From: Dallia pectoralis
Lineage: Eukaryota; Chordata; Actinopteri; Esociformes; Umbridae
Assembly: GCA_029465975.1 (NCBI GenBank)
Contig: CM055728.1
Span: forward strand, 2,058,012 to 2,122,011
Length of the DNA stretch: 64,000 bases
Direction: 5' to 3'
Position 1 is the stretch's first letter. Every line of letters begins with the position of its first letter. The position numbers were made by a program, and so were the translations under genes. Below the pieces are notes generated by a model, which saw only the letters and a list, made by a program, of their open reading frames with translations, was not told the DNA's origin and did no database searches. Positions 1 through 11,700 of the stretch are shown here, in pieces.

Positions 1-120
1 TGGACCTCGGGTTCTGGTCGGGTTCAGGCTTAACATGTAAATGTAACTGTCGGGTCGGGTTAAATGATCGCGGGTACGGGCCGGGTTCGGGCTTCAGTTT
101 AAAGCCTGTGCAGACCTCTA
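1..120. mobile_element. hAT-type transposon, terminal fragment
   Basis: The stretch is rich in CGGGT and GGGTC motifs and ends at 120 with a sequence whose reverse complement starts TAGAGGTCTGCACAGGC. That end matches the style of fish hAT termini (TAG or CAG start). The other end is outside the window, so target-site duplication and family cannot be tested. It seems to sit inside the next element. Confidence 0.5.
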
Positions 121-436
121 CACCACACGCTACAAAAAGCAGCAGTGCAGCCAGCCGCGTGCGGTTCCCGAGTGTTCTACGCGGTGCGCTAAACTGTGGC
201 ACTGTTACAAAACAGCCTAAATTAAAGCATTTAAAGTTGGGGATAAAACATAGGCTAATTATATTTAGAATACAGTAATATATAACTGCTTATGAAGGAA
301 TAAATATCAAGGAGTAAATCAATGAAAATGTCTATTGGTGTAAAAAAATAAAAAAATGCAACTGGTCGACCAATGAGAATGTCAGTCGACGGCTTCGACC
401 GATTAGTCGACTAAACGACTAAAGTTGACAGCCCTA
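121..436. mobile_element. hAT-type transposon, right end
   Basis: The segment ends at 436 with ...GACAGCCCTA. Read from that end on the minus strand it starts TAGGGCTGTCAACTTTAG and continues with GTCGAC-rich subterminal repeats (several GTCGAC or CGACTA motifs between 366 and 420). A TAGGG start and subterminal repeats are typical of hAT elements. No coding sequence is visible. The left end is off the window or was removed by the element at 1-120. Confidence 0.5.
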
Positions 437-534
437 CTAATGAGAGTTATATATACACTAATTAAAGCTTGTGTCAATGGCCGTCACAGAGTGAACGGTA
501 ATATATTTGGAACTAGATCGTAATTTTATCATCA

Positions 535-895
535 TCTCCCTCAAGGCTGGTTACCAAACTCCATGACCTTGGGATCAGCCCCTCACTGCAACTGGACACT
601 AGACTTCCTAACCAACAGACCTCAGTCTGTCAGGTTGGACAACCTCACCTCCACCACCCTGACCCTGAACACTGGTGTCCCACAGGGCTGTATCCTTAGC
701 CCACTCTTGTACTCCCTCTTAACCCTTGACTGTGTCCCTGTACACAGCTTCAGTACTTCAGTTGGTCTGATCAGGAACAACGACAAGACAGCCTACAGAG
801 AGGTCGTCAAGCACCTAGTGGCTTGGGGTGCAAATAACAACATGGTCTTCAATGCCATGAAAATCAAAGAACTGATTGAGGAATACAGGAAGACC
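535..895 (+). pseudogene. LINE reverse transcriptase fragment, FADD motif deleted
   Basis: This is the palm and thumb part of a fish non-LTR retrotransposon reverse transcriptase. Recognisable blocks are LDFLTNRPQSVRL, then TGVPQGCILSPLLYSL (the conserved GVPQGxxLSPLL block), then AYREVVKHLVAW and MKIKELIEEYRKT. The stretch that should carry the catalytic FADD motif is missing: the sequence passes from VHSFS directly to VGLIRNND. A one-base deletion just before NWTLDF puts the upstream VTKLHDLGI block in another frame. The copy is 5'-truncated and cannot be active. Its 3' end is displaced to 3225-3530 by a hAT insertion. It resembles L2/Rex-like fish LINEs, but the clade is not certain. Confidence 0.8.
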
Positions 896-1389
896 CTCAC
901 ACCTAGGGGTGTGCGATATATATCGTTTGCGATAATATCGTCATTGTTGTTTAAACGATATGCAAAATCATATTATCGAGTATGGCACTAATTTTCAGAA
1001 ACCAATCAAAACGCTGCATCAAATATTGTTCGCGAATTGACTGCGCGCATAGGGTGCACACGTGACACGCGCATTCAGAGCGTGCAGTGCTGACAGAAGT
1101 TAAAATGAGCAAAGAAACTGTGACAGAAGATATTTAAACACCAGCAAACAATCCACGGTGATTAAATTCCAAGACGTGGGTCGTCATCACTAGCATGGAG
1201 GAGGTTTTTGGTTTCGATTATGAGTCCGATCTTTTTGATCATCTTCGAACTACCCATCGGCACTGAATATGAGGATTATGAAAAGCTTCGCGAGTGACAT
1301 ATATATAATAAAATATATATGCCGTGATATATATATATATATATGCCGAACACGACGCGCATGCAGCTGACAGGGTCAAATAAAAAAAC

Positions 1390-1720
1390 ACCCGTAACAA
1401 ACTTTGGCCGATTCATTTACCAAGAAAGTTCTTTACGACAGAAAAATCCACAGACGGCAAGATCTAATAAACGCTGTCACCAATTACGTTGCCAGAGACA
1501 TGGTGCCAATTCAAGCGGTTGAGATGGTTTTAAACAGTTTTTAAAGACGTTACACCCAAGATACACACTGCCTGGACGGAAATAATTTATTAAAACAGCG
1601 TGCCTAAATAGTATGAATCATGTCGCTAAACTCTTGGCATGAAGTGCAGAAGGTTTTACATTATGCCACAACAACCGATTTGTGGTCAAGCAGAACGTCA
1701 GAGCCAAGTTAGTAAATTGA
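1390..1720 (+). pseudogene. hAT (ZBED-like) transposase remnant
   Basis: Frames around 1460-1530 read DLINAVTNYVARDMVPIQAV, a conserved block of ZBED-type hAT transposases. This is followed in another frame by LKTLHPRYTLPGRK, and at about 1650-1710 by VQKVLHYATTTDLWSSRTS (family form YATTTDLWTSR). At least one frameshift and several stops separate the blocks, so it is not functional. It lies in hAT A on the same strand as the LINE. The rest of the transposase was deleted or replaced by the nested hAT B. Confidence 0.8.
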
Positions 1721-2065
1721 GAATACTATGGGCTAGTTTTTTTGTATTTTTGACTATAGAACCTTTTACAGAAGGGAGTGATTTGTTTACTAAGGTTTTC
1801 TAGTGCTGTTTTTGACAGAAGTTTGCATTTAGATACTATTATTATAATGTCATATTTGTTAGTATACTGCACAGTTCACCTTATAGCAGAGCAGTGATTT
1901 GTGTTGTTTCTACATGCATGCAGTTTTAAATAATAAATACTAGGGATGCACCGAAATGAAAATTCTTGGCCGAAACCGAAAACCGAAAAAGAGGAAACCA
2001 AGACCGAAAAACCGAAATAAATTATCCCAATTATTAGTACCATTGCATTTATGGATATGAGGCAC

Positions 2066-2711
2066 CAAGGGCGTAGGTTTGGTCTCCGCTTTGGTGGGGA
2101 AATCTCTCCCCCCCCCACCGGCAAGTGAACTTTTACTGAGAATGTGATTATTTTTGCTTTTAGTTGAGACAATAGCCTGTTGATTTTATACTACTCTAAA
2201 GTTTAACTAGCATAGGCCTATCCATGTGCAGACAAAAATCATTATGTAGTACCTGGCGTTCAACTTTTAGATGGTAATGCTGTTTGTCAGATTCAATATA
2301 TTGTAGCGACCCTGGTGGTGCCACTACTCTGCCCCTACTAATGGGATATCCCAAATAGGCCACATTACATAAGCAAAATATACACAGGAAACATTTCCAC
2401 TGTTTGTTGTGACTGCAAGATTCTAACATATGGGGTATGTATTAACAGAAAGCACTGGTAACTTTACCGTTGTCTTCAGTCACTCTCCTGTGTACTTATA
2501 GCGTGCTAGATAACTCCCCCCCCTAGGTTTTTTAGCCAATCAAATTACAGCGTTTCTAGTACCGTCCCCCTGGCGCTGCGGTCGGAATTGACCCAAATCG
2601 CTTCACAAACTCATAACCGAGTTCGCTAAAATATTGGTGGGGACAATTTAGTCATGTTAAAATGTTGGTGGGGACATGTCCCCAGCGTCCCGCCCTAAAC
2701 CTACTCCCATG
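2066..2711. mobile_element. Non-autonomous TIR element nested in hAT B
   Basis: The left end reads CAAGGGCGTAGGTTTGG and the right end reads, in reverse complement, CATGGGAGTAGGTTTAGG, so the termini are imperfect inverted repeats. The 8-bp direct repeat TGAGGCAC lies at 2058-2065 and 2712-2719. It contains poly-C tracts (2107, 2517) and GTGGGGACA motifs and no transposase. It is the innermost level of the nest. Confidence 0.7.
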
Positions 2712-2977
2712 TGAGGCACTTTCTTGCAGGATTTCACTGAACATATCAGACAACGAGGGTGCATGCCCCTCATCTGGTGCAGAGAGACAAGCAGCGCTAC
2801 AGCTCCGTGCCCTACTGCTCCGTGCGCTATTGCTCCGTCTCCACGCGGGTTCTCCGCATCCATCGCCGCCTGGATCATTTCTCGTGCGCGCTGCTTTATT
2901 TCTGCATCCAAGTAATGGTCTTTATAACGCGGATCAAGTACAGTCGCGTTGAAGTGCAGAGGATCCGAATAGATCAC
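2712..2977 (-). pseudogene. hAT (ZBED-like) transposase, C-terminal fragment
   Basis: The minus-strand frame from about 2977 reads HFNATVLDPRYKDHYLD and then EIKQRAREMIQAAMDAE. This is the conserved region just before the dimerisation domain of ZBED4-like hAT transposases. The reading continues to KSCKKVPHMG and then runs into the MITE at 2711, which cuts the coding sequence. It belongs to hAT B and is non-functional. Confidence 0.82.
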
Positions 2978-3224
2978 AACATTTCGGCCGTATTGTTTCG
3001 GTGATAAAAGTGTTTCGGCGCATCCCTAATAAATACCCATTCCAACAATATGTTTTAACTAGTAATATATTAATATCCTATTGACATTGTAAAACGGAGC
3101 TAGTAGAATATAAGACATTTACAAACACATTTTTGAATAATGATAAATATCGTCAGATTATCGTTATCGGCAAAATCCCAAAAAATATCGAGATATCATT
3201 TTTTGTCAATATCGCACACCCCTA

Positions 3225-3530
3225 CTCACACCCATAAACTGTTTGTACCCCTTATTGCTACCGCTTGCCCTAAATACTGATAACTTATTTACTTTATTTG
3301 CACAATGCTTACTGTTTGTGTTACTTCACATTTATCACAAGCACAGACATGTATCCGCTTGTACTGCCCTCCACCTGCACATTTACTTATCAATGTCAAC
3401 AGCACATCCTTGCATTCGTACTCCATCTCATATGACACATTGCCATCCATAACGTGTCTGCACTGCTCGTTCTGCACTTCTGGTTGGATGCAGACTGCAT
3501 TTCACTGTACTTGTACTGTTCAATATATAT
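3225..3530 (+). mobile_element. LINE 3' tail, displaced part
   Basis: After the CTCACACC duplication the sequence resumes the LINE 3' region. It ends in TGGATGCAGACTGCATTTC, ACTGTACTTG and ACTGTTCAAT, the typical short 3' end of fish L2-like LINEs. A related tail occurs at about 13926-14045. This segment and the fragment at 535-895 were one copy before hAT A inserted. Confidence 0.7.
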
Positions 3531-3689
3531 GTTCTTTGTTTCTTAGTTGTTTTGTATAATAATTATTTGTTCAAACAATGCCGTTTCTTTTACTATAGAT
3601 ACTCATTTCATTAACTTTACTTAAAAAATAATTTGGTTCTCAATTAGTTTATCTTTTCATTCAAAAACAACACAAAATACAGATACAAT

Positions 3690-3955
3690 ACTGTAAAGAT
3701 ACCGGATTGACAAGCAGTATTGGTAAGAGTAATAATACTGTTAAATCCTTAATGGTGCCCATCCTAATGGTATAGGGTGGTGTGAGACAGAGGACAGACT
3801 CGAAACACCACAGTACAGATAACAGTACTGTAAAGATACCGGATTGATAAGCAGTATTGGTAAGAGTAATAATACTGTTAAATCCTTAATGGTGCCCATC
3901 CTAATGGTATAGGGTGGTGTGAGACCTAGAGGACAGACTCTAAACACCACAGAAA
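3690..3955. repeat. Two-copy tandem duplication, period about 139 bp
   Basis: The block starting ACTGTAAAGATACCGGATTG at 3691 is repeated at about 3830, including AATCCTTAATGGTGCCCATC and GGTATAGGGTGGTGTGAGAC. The copies are nearly identical, so the duplication is recent. No gene is seen. Confidence 0.85.
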
Positions 3956-5130
3956 CAGTTGTGGTTAATATTTGCCTGGCAACACATTTAGAATCGAGAG
4001 AGAAGGGCGCTCTTATGTAGCCCGGCCAATAAGATACTTAACTCTAATACAAAATGCCTGCAGGCTCTCTTTATAGCCGCTAACAGGACGTAGCAGTAAC
4101 AGCGCCACCAATGTTAGTTGGTCAACGTAAGCATTACACATCCCTGAGATTTAATGAATACCCATTCCCCACTTTATCCCATAAAACTAATTGTGAGAAA
4201 ACATTTATATAATTCATATCCTGTATCATTGCACATAGAACTACTTGTGAGAGCATAATTAATATATTAATGCTCATATTCTACAGCTGCACAACAATTT
4301 GTGAGCAGCTCAATCTTGGCAAAGTGCGCTATCAACAAAAAGCTGGCATTTTGGGATCACATGCTTAGATATAACAAACCAGTCATCTGTAATTATCCTA
4401 ACTTCTAACGAGTCTCAAGACCTCAATGGAGAGCACGCTCTCTTCTTAATGGTTGTCACCCCCTCTCCAGAGTGATCCATCACTCGCCCCATACGCGTAT
4501 ATTTAGCCAGTAACGTTTGATAAGTAAACCCTTGTCAAGGGCACTGGGACATGTAAATGGTACCCTGGGGTCAGGGGTTCATTTTAAACTCGTACAGCTC
4601 ACCTAAATCAATCATCTGTCCAAATGTCGAAGATTAATTGAACTATGCAAATATGGGGTCCCTATTAATTTTGTATAAATATAGTATATTTACATTCAGT
4701 TTTACTGAATGTGTGATAAATATGTATGTTTCTACATGTGCATCTCAGGGAGAAAAAAAAATGAACGCTAGCTTGTCGTATGCATAAATTACATGTACCG
4801 CCATCTTATGGCAATGTTAGACTGGAATATATGTGTGCCGTCACTTTAAGCGTTGTCTTTCCCTTAAACATTGTGTAGGTAATGTGAACTTCGCATACCT
4901 GGTCTTCATTAGGGCCGGATTGGGACTGATTTTCAGCCAGGGAGACGTGTAGTCAACCAGCCCATTTTTTCGGGGTGGGGGGGGCTAATTTACTGTCTAA
5001 AACGTTGTCAATGAATTGCAGTTTAACTCACTTCCTTATTGGTTTCAGGAGAGAGACCGGAAGGTTGCCACTTGATTTGAAGTTTCAAGGCCAAATGGTT
5101 AAACAGCTATTGAATTAATAACGTAGAGAC
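3956..5130. other. Unassigned sequence
   Basis: No credible exon, RNA gene or element end was found. The stretch is AT-rich with a poly-G run at about 4975-4984. It may hold old transposon debris or tsr2 intron or flank, but the sequence alone does not show which. Confidence 0.4.
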
Positions 5131-5346
5131 TTGTACTTTATAGACGGTCCCTAACTATAAGCAGACGGAGGTTTGTGTCTGCTTGCGGGAAAACCGGAAC
5201 TGACTTCAGCTTCCGATCATCCGTTGAATATCCAATATCGAATTTCCAACTAACTTTACCTCGGTCTGAGATGAAGCAAATATATTTGTGCGGGAATTTC
5301 TCGCACTATAAAAACTAACCTTTCGGGAATGGTTTAAATTATACTG
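5131..5346. repeat. Dispersed repeat shared with hAT C (10231-10515)
   Basis: Long stretches match the interior of the hAT at 10106-10883: GACGGTCCCTAACTATAAGC, ATCCGTTGAATATC, ACCTCGGTCTGAGATGAAGC and GCACTATAAAAA. It is therefore a piece of the same hAT family without that element's ends. The TATAAAAA motif followed by GGGAATGGTTT could be the promoter region of the transposase transcript; that is inference. Confidence 0.7.
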
Positions 5347-6302
5347 TAAATCCCTCTCCTCAGAGGTGCGTATACGCCGTATACTTGCGTATACGCACCA
5401 CTACACCACTGCGCACTGCTCCACCCACTGCCCCGTCCTGCGCTCTTAGTCCGGGTTTTGATAAAATAGGTTTTCATATCGTATCAATTTACAGTGGCAA
5501 AACGCCGCAGCGCACTAGGTTTTCGTATTGTTTTAACCACAGCAGATATATCCAAAAGGTCTACATAAATGCCCTAATTTGCACTAATTGCTCATTGTGG
5601 CCAACTCCACATGGAGGCAAGTAAACCGATGATACAATTGCATTCCCTTCCCTCGTCAACGGCCCTAAAGCCTCCCGATTCTCCCGCTTGCCACCCAAGT
5701 TATTCTCCAGAAAGCTGCGGTCTCTCTTTTTTCCTTTCTCTCCCTTGTCAGCTGTGTGAAGCGCGTGTCTCCGACATGCTGATAGACGGCTTTTCGCGTT
5801 TGTACTGTACGGCCCTATTCTGATACCGTGGCGGCAGAAATTTAGCCGTGGCGGGCCGCCACTACCAAATCAACATAGAGGAAACACTGTAGTGACATCA
5901 TTTCAGTAAGGTGTATTTAGCATTATTCTGCACTTCAAGAGTTTTATTTGGAGTTTATCATATGGTGACCTACCCAAAAATCAACAGAAGAGGTTTTGAT
6001 TAATCGGCAACACCAAAGACCAGAATAAAATCCTACCCTCATGGAGAATGATGGAACTTAACAAAGATACCTATATGGTTTACAGACTAACAATATCTCC
6101 TAGTATGGCTTATCCATGCCAACGTTGTTTTTATCCTGAAGGGGCAACAGAGTTCTGTGGCTGGGAGTAAGTAAGTCTATTCGTTATTTGTTAAAAATAG
6201 TTGTCAAAACTTAATCTGTTTCCAAATGTAATCTGTTGTTTCAAACTGTTGCATATTCATGAGTAGAAAAATCTCCTATCCCAGGACTTATGAATGATTG
6301 AT
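5347..6302. other. Unassigned sequence with a possible transposon end
   Basis: At 5356-5400 there are near-palindromic GTATACGC repeats. The stretch at about 5826-5890 ends CATAGAGGAAACACTG, which in reverse complement begins CAGTGTTTCCTCTATG, a form seen at hAT-type ends; the partner end was not found. No gene is recognised. The short open frames at 5385-5823 show no family features. Confidence 0.4.
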
Positions 6303-8587
6303 TCATATTGAACCATTTACTGCATCAGCTCTGCACCGTCCACTTTATGGCAGCTTCATATTGAACCATTTACTGCATCAGCTCTGCACCGTCCCCTTTA
6401 TGGCAGCTTCATATTGAACCATTTACTGCATCAGCTCTGCACTGTCCCCTTTATGGCAGCTTCATATTGAACCATTTACTCCATCAGCTCTGCACCGTCC
6501 ACTTTATGGCAGCTTCATATTGAACCATTTACTGCATCAGCTCTGCACTGTCCCCTTTTATGGCAGCTTCATATTGAACCATTTACTGCATCAGCTCTGC
6601 ACTGTCCCTTTTATGGCAGCTTCATATTGAACCATTTACTGCATCAGCTCTGCACTGTCCCCTTTTATGGCAGCTTCATATTGGACCATTTACTGCATCA
6701 GCTCTGCACTGTCCCCTTTATGGCAGCTTCATATTGAACCATTTACTGCATCAGCTCTGCACTGTCCCCTTTATGGCAGCTTCATATTGAACCATTTACT
6801 GCATCAGCTCTGCACTGTCCCCTTTATGGCAGCTTCATATTGAACCATTTACTCCATCAGCTCTGCACCGTCCACTTTATGGCAGCTTCATATTGAACCA
6901 TTTACTGCATCAGCTCTGCACTGTCCCTTTTATGGCAGCTTCTTATTGAACCATTTACTCCATCAGCTCTGCACCGTCCCCTTTATGGCAGCTTCATATT
7001 GAACCATTTACTGCATCAGCTCTGCACTGTCCCCTTTATGGCAGCTTCATATTGAACCATTTACTGCATCAGCTCTGCACCGTCCCCTTTATGGCAGCTT
7101 CATATTGAACCATTTACTGCATCAGCTCTGCACTGTCCCTTTTATGGCAGCTTCATATTGAACCATTTACTCCATCAGCTCTGCACCGTCCACTTTATGG
7201 CAGCTTCATATTGAACCATTTACTGCATCAGCTCTGCACTGTCCCTTTTATGGCAGCTTCTTATTGAACCATTTACTCCATCAGCTCTGCACCGTCCCCT
7301 TTATGGCAGCTTCATATTGAACCATTTACTGCATCAGCTCTGCACTGTCCCCTTTATGGCAGCTTCATATTGAACCATTTACTGCATCAGCTCTGCACCG
7401 TCCCCTTTATGGCAGCTTCATATTGAACCATTTACTGCATCAGCTCTGCACTGTCCCTTTTATGGCAGCTTCATATTGAACCATTTACTGCATCAGCTCT
7501 GCACTGTCCCCTTTATGGCAGCTTCATATTGAACCATTTACTCCATCAGCTCTGCACCGTCCACTTTATGGCAGCTTCATATTGAACCATTTACTGCATC
7601 AGCTCTGCACTGTCCCTTTTATGGCAGCTTCATATTGAACCATTTACTCCATCAGCTCTGCACCGTCCCCTTTATGGCAGCTTCATATTGAACCATTTAC
7701 TGCATCAGCTCTGCACTGTCCCCTTTATGGCAGCTTCATATTGAACCATTTACTGCATCAGCTCTGCACTGTCCCCTTTATGGCAGCTTCATATTGAACC
7801 ATTTACTGCATCAGCTCTGCACTGTCCCCTTTATGGCAGCTTCATATTGAACCATTTACTGCATCAGCTCTGCACCGTCCCCTTTATGGCAGCTTCATAT
7901 TGAACCATTTACTGCATCAGCTCTGCACTGTCCCCTTTATGGCAGCTTCATATTGAACCATTTACTGCATCAGCTCTGCACCGTCCCCTTTATGGCAGCT
8001 TCATATTGAACCATTTACTGCATCAGCTCTGCACTGTCCCTTTTATGGCAGCTTCTTATTGAACCATTTACTCCATCAGCTCTGCACCGTCCCCTTTATG
8101 GCAGCTTCATATTGAACCATTTACTGCATCAGCTCTGCACTGTCCCTTTTATGGCAGCTTCATATTGAACCATTTACTCCATCAGCTCTGCACCGTCCCC
8201 TTTATGGCAGCTTCATATTGAACCATTTACTGCATCAGCTCTGCACTGTCCCCTTTATGGCAGCTTCATATTGAACCATTTACTGCATCAGCTCTGCACT
8301 GTCCCCTTTATGGCAGCTTCATATTGAACCATTTACTGCATCAGCTCTGCACTGTCCCCTTTATGGCAGCTTCATATTGAACCATTTACTCCATCAGCTC
8401 TGCACCGTCCCCTTTATGGCAGCTTCATATTGAACCATTTACTGCATCAGCTCTGCACTGTCCCCTTTATGGCAGCTTCATATTGAACCATTTACTGCAT
8501 CAGCTCTGCACCGTCCCCTTTATGGCAGCTTCATATTGAACCATTTACTGCATCAGCTCTGCACTGTCCCTTTTATGGCAGCTTCAT
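6303..8587. repeat. 53-bp minisatellite, about 43 copies
   Basis: The unit begins TTCATATTGAACCATTTACT and ends CTTTATGGCAGC. Variants differ at a few sites (CTGCATCAG or CTCCATCAG, CACCGTCC or CACTGTCC, three or four C before TTT, TTCATATT or TTCTTATT). The variant pattern shows higher-order duplication: the six units from about 6846 recur in the same order from about 7164. The array ends 65 bp from the donor of tsr2 exon 2, so it lies in tsr2 intron 2. Confidence 0.97.
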
Positions 8588-8652
8588 GTTCCCTCATAGC
8601 AAAAACGTTACTTACTGTGACCCAGGAAATAATATAAATAAGGTCAGGTTAC

Positions 8653-8743
8653 CGTTGTCATAAAAATATTGCTGCAGCACATCCACCATCCAGTCTGCCT
8701 TCTGCTGGCCGTACACACCTCCAAACCCATTATCGACCGCTAT
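8653..8743 (-). CDS. tsr2: tsr2 exon 2
   Basis: 91 bp run from the acceptor CTTTTTCAG to the donor GTAACC. It encodes 30 codons plus one base, including DNGFGGV and the conserved QQYFYDN segment. The phase-1 end fits the known start of exon 3 (G plus CN, giving alanine before the acidic DLE stretch). Confidence 0.92.
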
Positions 8744-11700
8744 CTGAAAAAGAGTAAAAGACTGTTAAAAAACAAACATGCTGGCTAGTCTTCTCAGGCT
8801 GTTCACTATTGGGTGAGGGGGCTCTCATATCTTTCAGGCCACGTCATTTGTAAAAGGTTCATGATAGCCCTGTTTATGGATGGGGATCGGTCATTTATAT
8901 TGATACCATTATTGAGACTGCTTAACGATCGGGTTCTTTATCAATACATTTATTATTTGGTGGAAAGACGTGAAGCCAATAAATTCTTAACAAAACTGTT
9001 ATTGCTTTTATTGAGTCTGATTGTTTTATTTCTTATATTAACATCACGTAGCTATTAAGAACCATGACCAATTGTTATATTACATTAAACATAATAACGG
9101 AAAATAATAATTTGCATATAATAATTGCATATAAAATGATTTACACAAAAAGATCTCCATTTCAAACATGTATAACGAGAGAAAGAGGCTTGTTGCATTA
9201 TCATTGCTGCTTCATCACAGGGTGTTGCGCCGCAGCACCGTTCCATTTCGGTGAACCCTATTATTTTGTCCCGATAAACTCGTGGGGAGTACCATAGGCT
9301 TGTACAGGAACTCCGCCGTGACGATGCCTGGTTCCAGGGTTATTTTCGGCTCACCAAGGCCGAGTTTAGTAGATTGGGATTCCGGGTTGTGAGGCAGGAC
9401 ACCCGGTTTCGTAGAGCAATTAGTCCAGCCTAACTTCTTGCTATTTGCCTACGATGAGTAGCATTTAATTGTGCTGTTTGCCAGCCAACTCCAAAATGAA
9501 CATGCACTGTAGCATTATTTCATATAAAAATAGCCCCCCAAAAAAATGTAAATGTCTCTTAATCTATAATTAAAAAGGGACACATTGTACAGTTCTTGAA
9601 ACCAAGAAACTGCAATTATTAAATGTTCCTCCATTTTGAACGTAGTAACATTTTGGATGCCTCGTAAAGGTACACAGACACATCGTTTGTAATTGGCTAT
9701 CGCCCAAGCGCGTAAGAGCGAAAATCGCATTCAAATTGCATAGAATAGGATGGATCCTATCTTTCGACGCTTCGCTCGCTGTCTTCGCGTTGCCAGGTAT
9801 CCCACAATGCCTTGCACAACACTGTCACGTGACCTAATTGAAAATGAATGGGAGGCGAAAATTCGCTAGGCGAATTTCGCTTGTGAAGTGCCTAGTGTAT
9901 CGTGCCCGTAAGAATTAAATTCTTTGTTTCTTTTTAAGGCAGTTGTCCGGCAATTTACTTGAATTCTAAATCAGACAATCTATGTATGTATGAGACCCAC
10001 TGATTTGAATTTAAATGACAAGACTTGTCTCTTGAGTCTCTTGAGACTTAACGTTACACGACACAGTTGTATCGATTGCAGTATCAAAAAGTGTTGACTA
10101 TTGAGTAGGGATGCACCGATTGGGAAATTCTGGACCGATAACGATACCGATGTTTAACATAACAATTTGGCCGATGGCCGATGCCGATGTTCCTTCTTCC
10201 GTGCCACGGAAACATACAAGTCTTTCGGCTCTTGTACTTTATTGACGGTCCCTAACTATAAGCACACAGAGGTTTCTGTTCGTCGATCACCCGGGTGTAC
10301 TAACGCGGATTTGCCGGTTTAGAGACGGATCCGGCTCCGAGTCACCTGCTGTCTGGGGTGGCTGCTTGCGTGAAAACCGGACCCGATCTCGGGCTCGGAA
10401 TATCCGTTGAATATCGAATATCCAACCAACTTTACCTCGGTCTGAGATGAAGCAAATATATTTGTGCGGGAATCTCGCACTATAAAAAGTAACCTTGCGG
10501 GAATGGTTTTAATTATGCGCAATCCCCGCAATCCCGCACCGAAATTCAAGCCCTGATATAAACAAGCCAATCTACTTGCCCGAAGCTGATGCTTCTGATG
10601 AGCCAACTTCTCACGTCAATTGTTCAAATGGGGAGAGGAGTGTTATAAAGTTTTCAATTAATTGCCACTGGTGCGCACTGAGAGTGGCCGGGAGGTCGTA
10701 GTCTGCAGCATATGTAGCAAGTGCGCGCTTTTGTTCCAGCAAGCTCTCCAAAAAAAGTTTCTCCTGAGCACAGCGTTCATGACACATAAACATCGGCGAA
10801 TCTAATTTTTATTTCCCGATGGCTGTTAACGAGGCACATATCGGCCGATGACGATGTTCAGCCGATGTATCGGTGCATCCCTACTATTGAGTTTGCGGTT
10901 TTCAGAAACTTGGGAGCCGACTCCTTACCAATGCAATGCAGACCACAATGCAGACCACTTGCTGCGCCAATACAGACCACAAAATAGACCACGTGCAGCT
11001 TCAATACAGACCACAATACAGACCACGTGCCGCTCCAATACAGACCACAAAACAGAAAACAAATCGAGCCGATACAGACCACAATACGGCCCACAATACA
11101 GACCACGTGCCGCTCCAATACGGACCACAATACAGACAATGTGCCGCTCTAATACGGCCCACAATACAGACAACGTGCCGCTCCAATACGGCTCACAATA
11201 CAGACCACGTGCCGCTCCAATACGGACCACAATACAGACAATGTGCCGCTCTAACACGGCCCACAATACAGACAATGTGCCGCTCCAATACGGACCACAA
11301 TACAGACAATGTGCCGCTCCAATACGGACCATAATACAGACAATGTGCCGCTCCAATACGGACCATAATACAGACAATGTGCCGCTCTAATACGGCCCAC
11401 AATACAGACCACGTGCCGCTCCAATACAGACCACAAAACAGAAAACAAATCGAGCCGATACAGACCACAATACAGACCACGTGCCGCTCCAATACGGACC
11501 ACAATACAGACAATGTGCCGCTCCAATACGGCCCACAATACAGACAATGTGCCGCTCCAATACGGCCCACAATACAGACCACGTGCAGCTCCAATACGGA
11601 CCACAATACAGACCACGTGCCGCTCCAATACGGCCCACAATACAGACAATGTGCCGCTCCAATACGGCCCACAATACAGACAATGTGCCGCTCCAATACG

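Larger units (their letters stand above)
1941..3028 (-). mobile_element. hAT transposon B, nested in hAT A
   Basis: The ends are TAGGGATGCACCGAAA at 1941 and TTTCGGCGCATCCCTA ending at 3028, about 15 of 16 matching in inverted orientation. A perfect 8-bp duplication, ATAAATAC, occurs at 1933-1940 and 3029-3036. It contains a C-terminal transposase piece on the minus strand and is interrupted by a third small element at 2066-2711. Confidence 0.92.
904..3224 (+). mobile_element. hAT transposon A, complete ends, inserted in the LINE
   Basis: The terminal inverted repeats are TAGGGGTGTGCGATAT at 904 and its complement ending at 3224. A perfect 8-bp target-site duplication, CTCACACC, lies at 896-903 and 3225-3232, as expected for hAT. 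The element carries a broken plus-strand transposase (about 1390-1720) and has itself been hit by a second hAT at 1941-3028. Removing it rejoins the two LINE parts. Confidence 0.92.
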
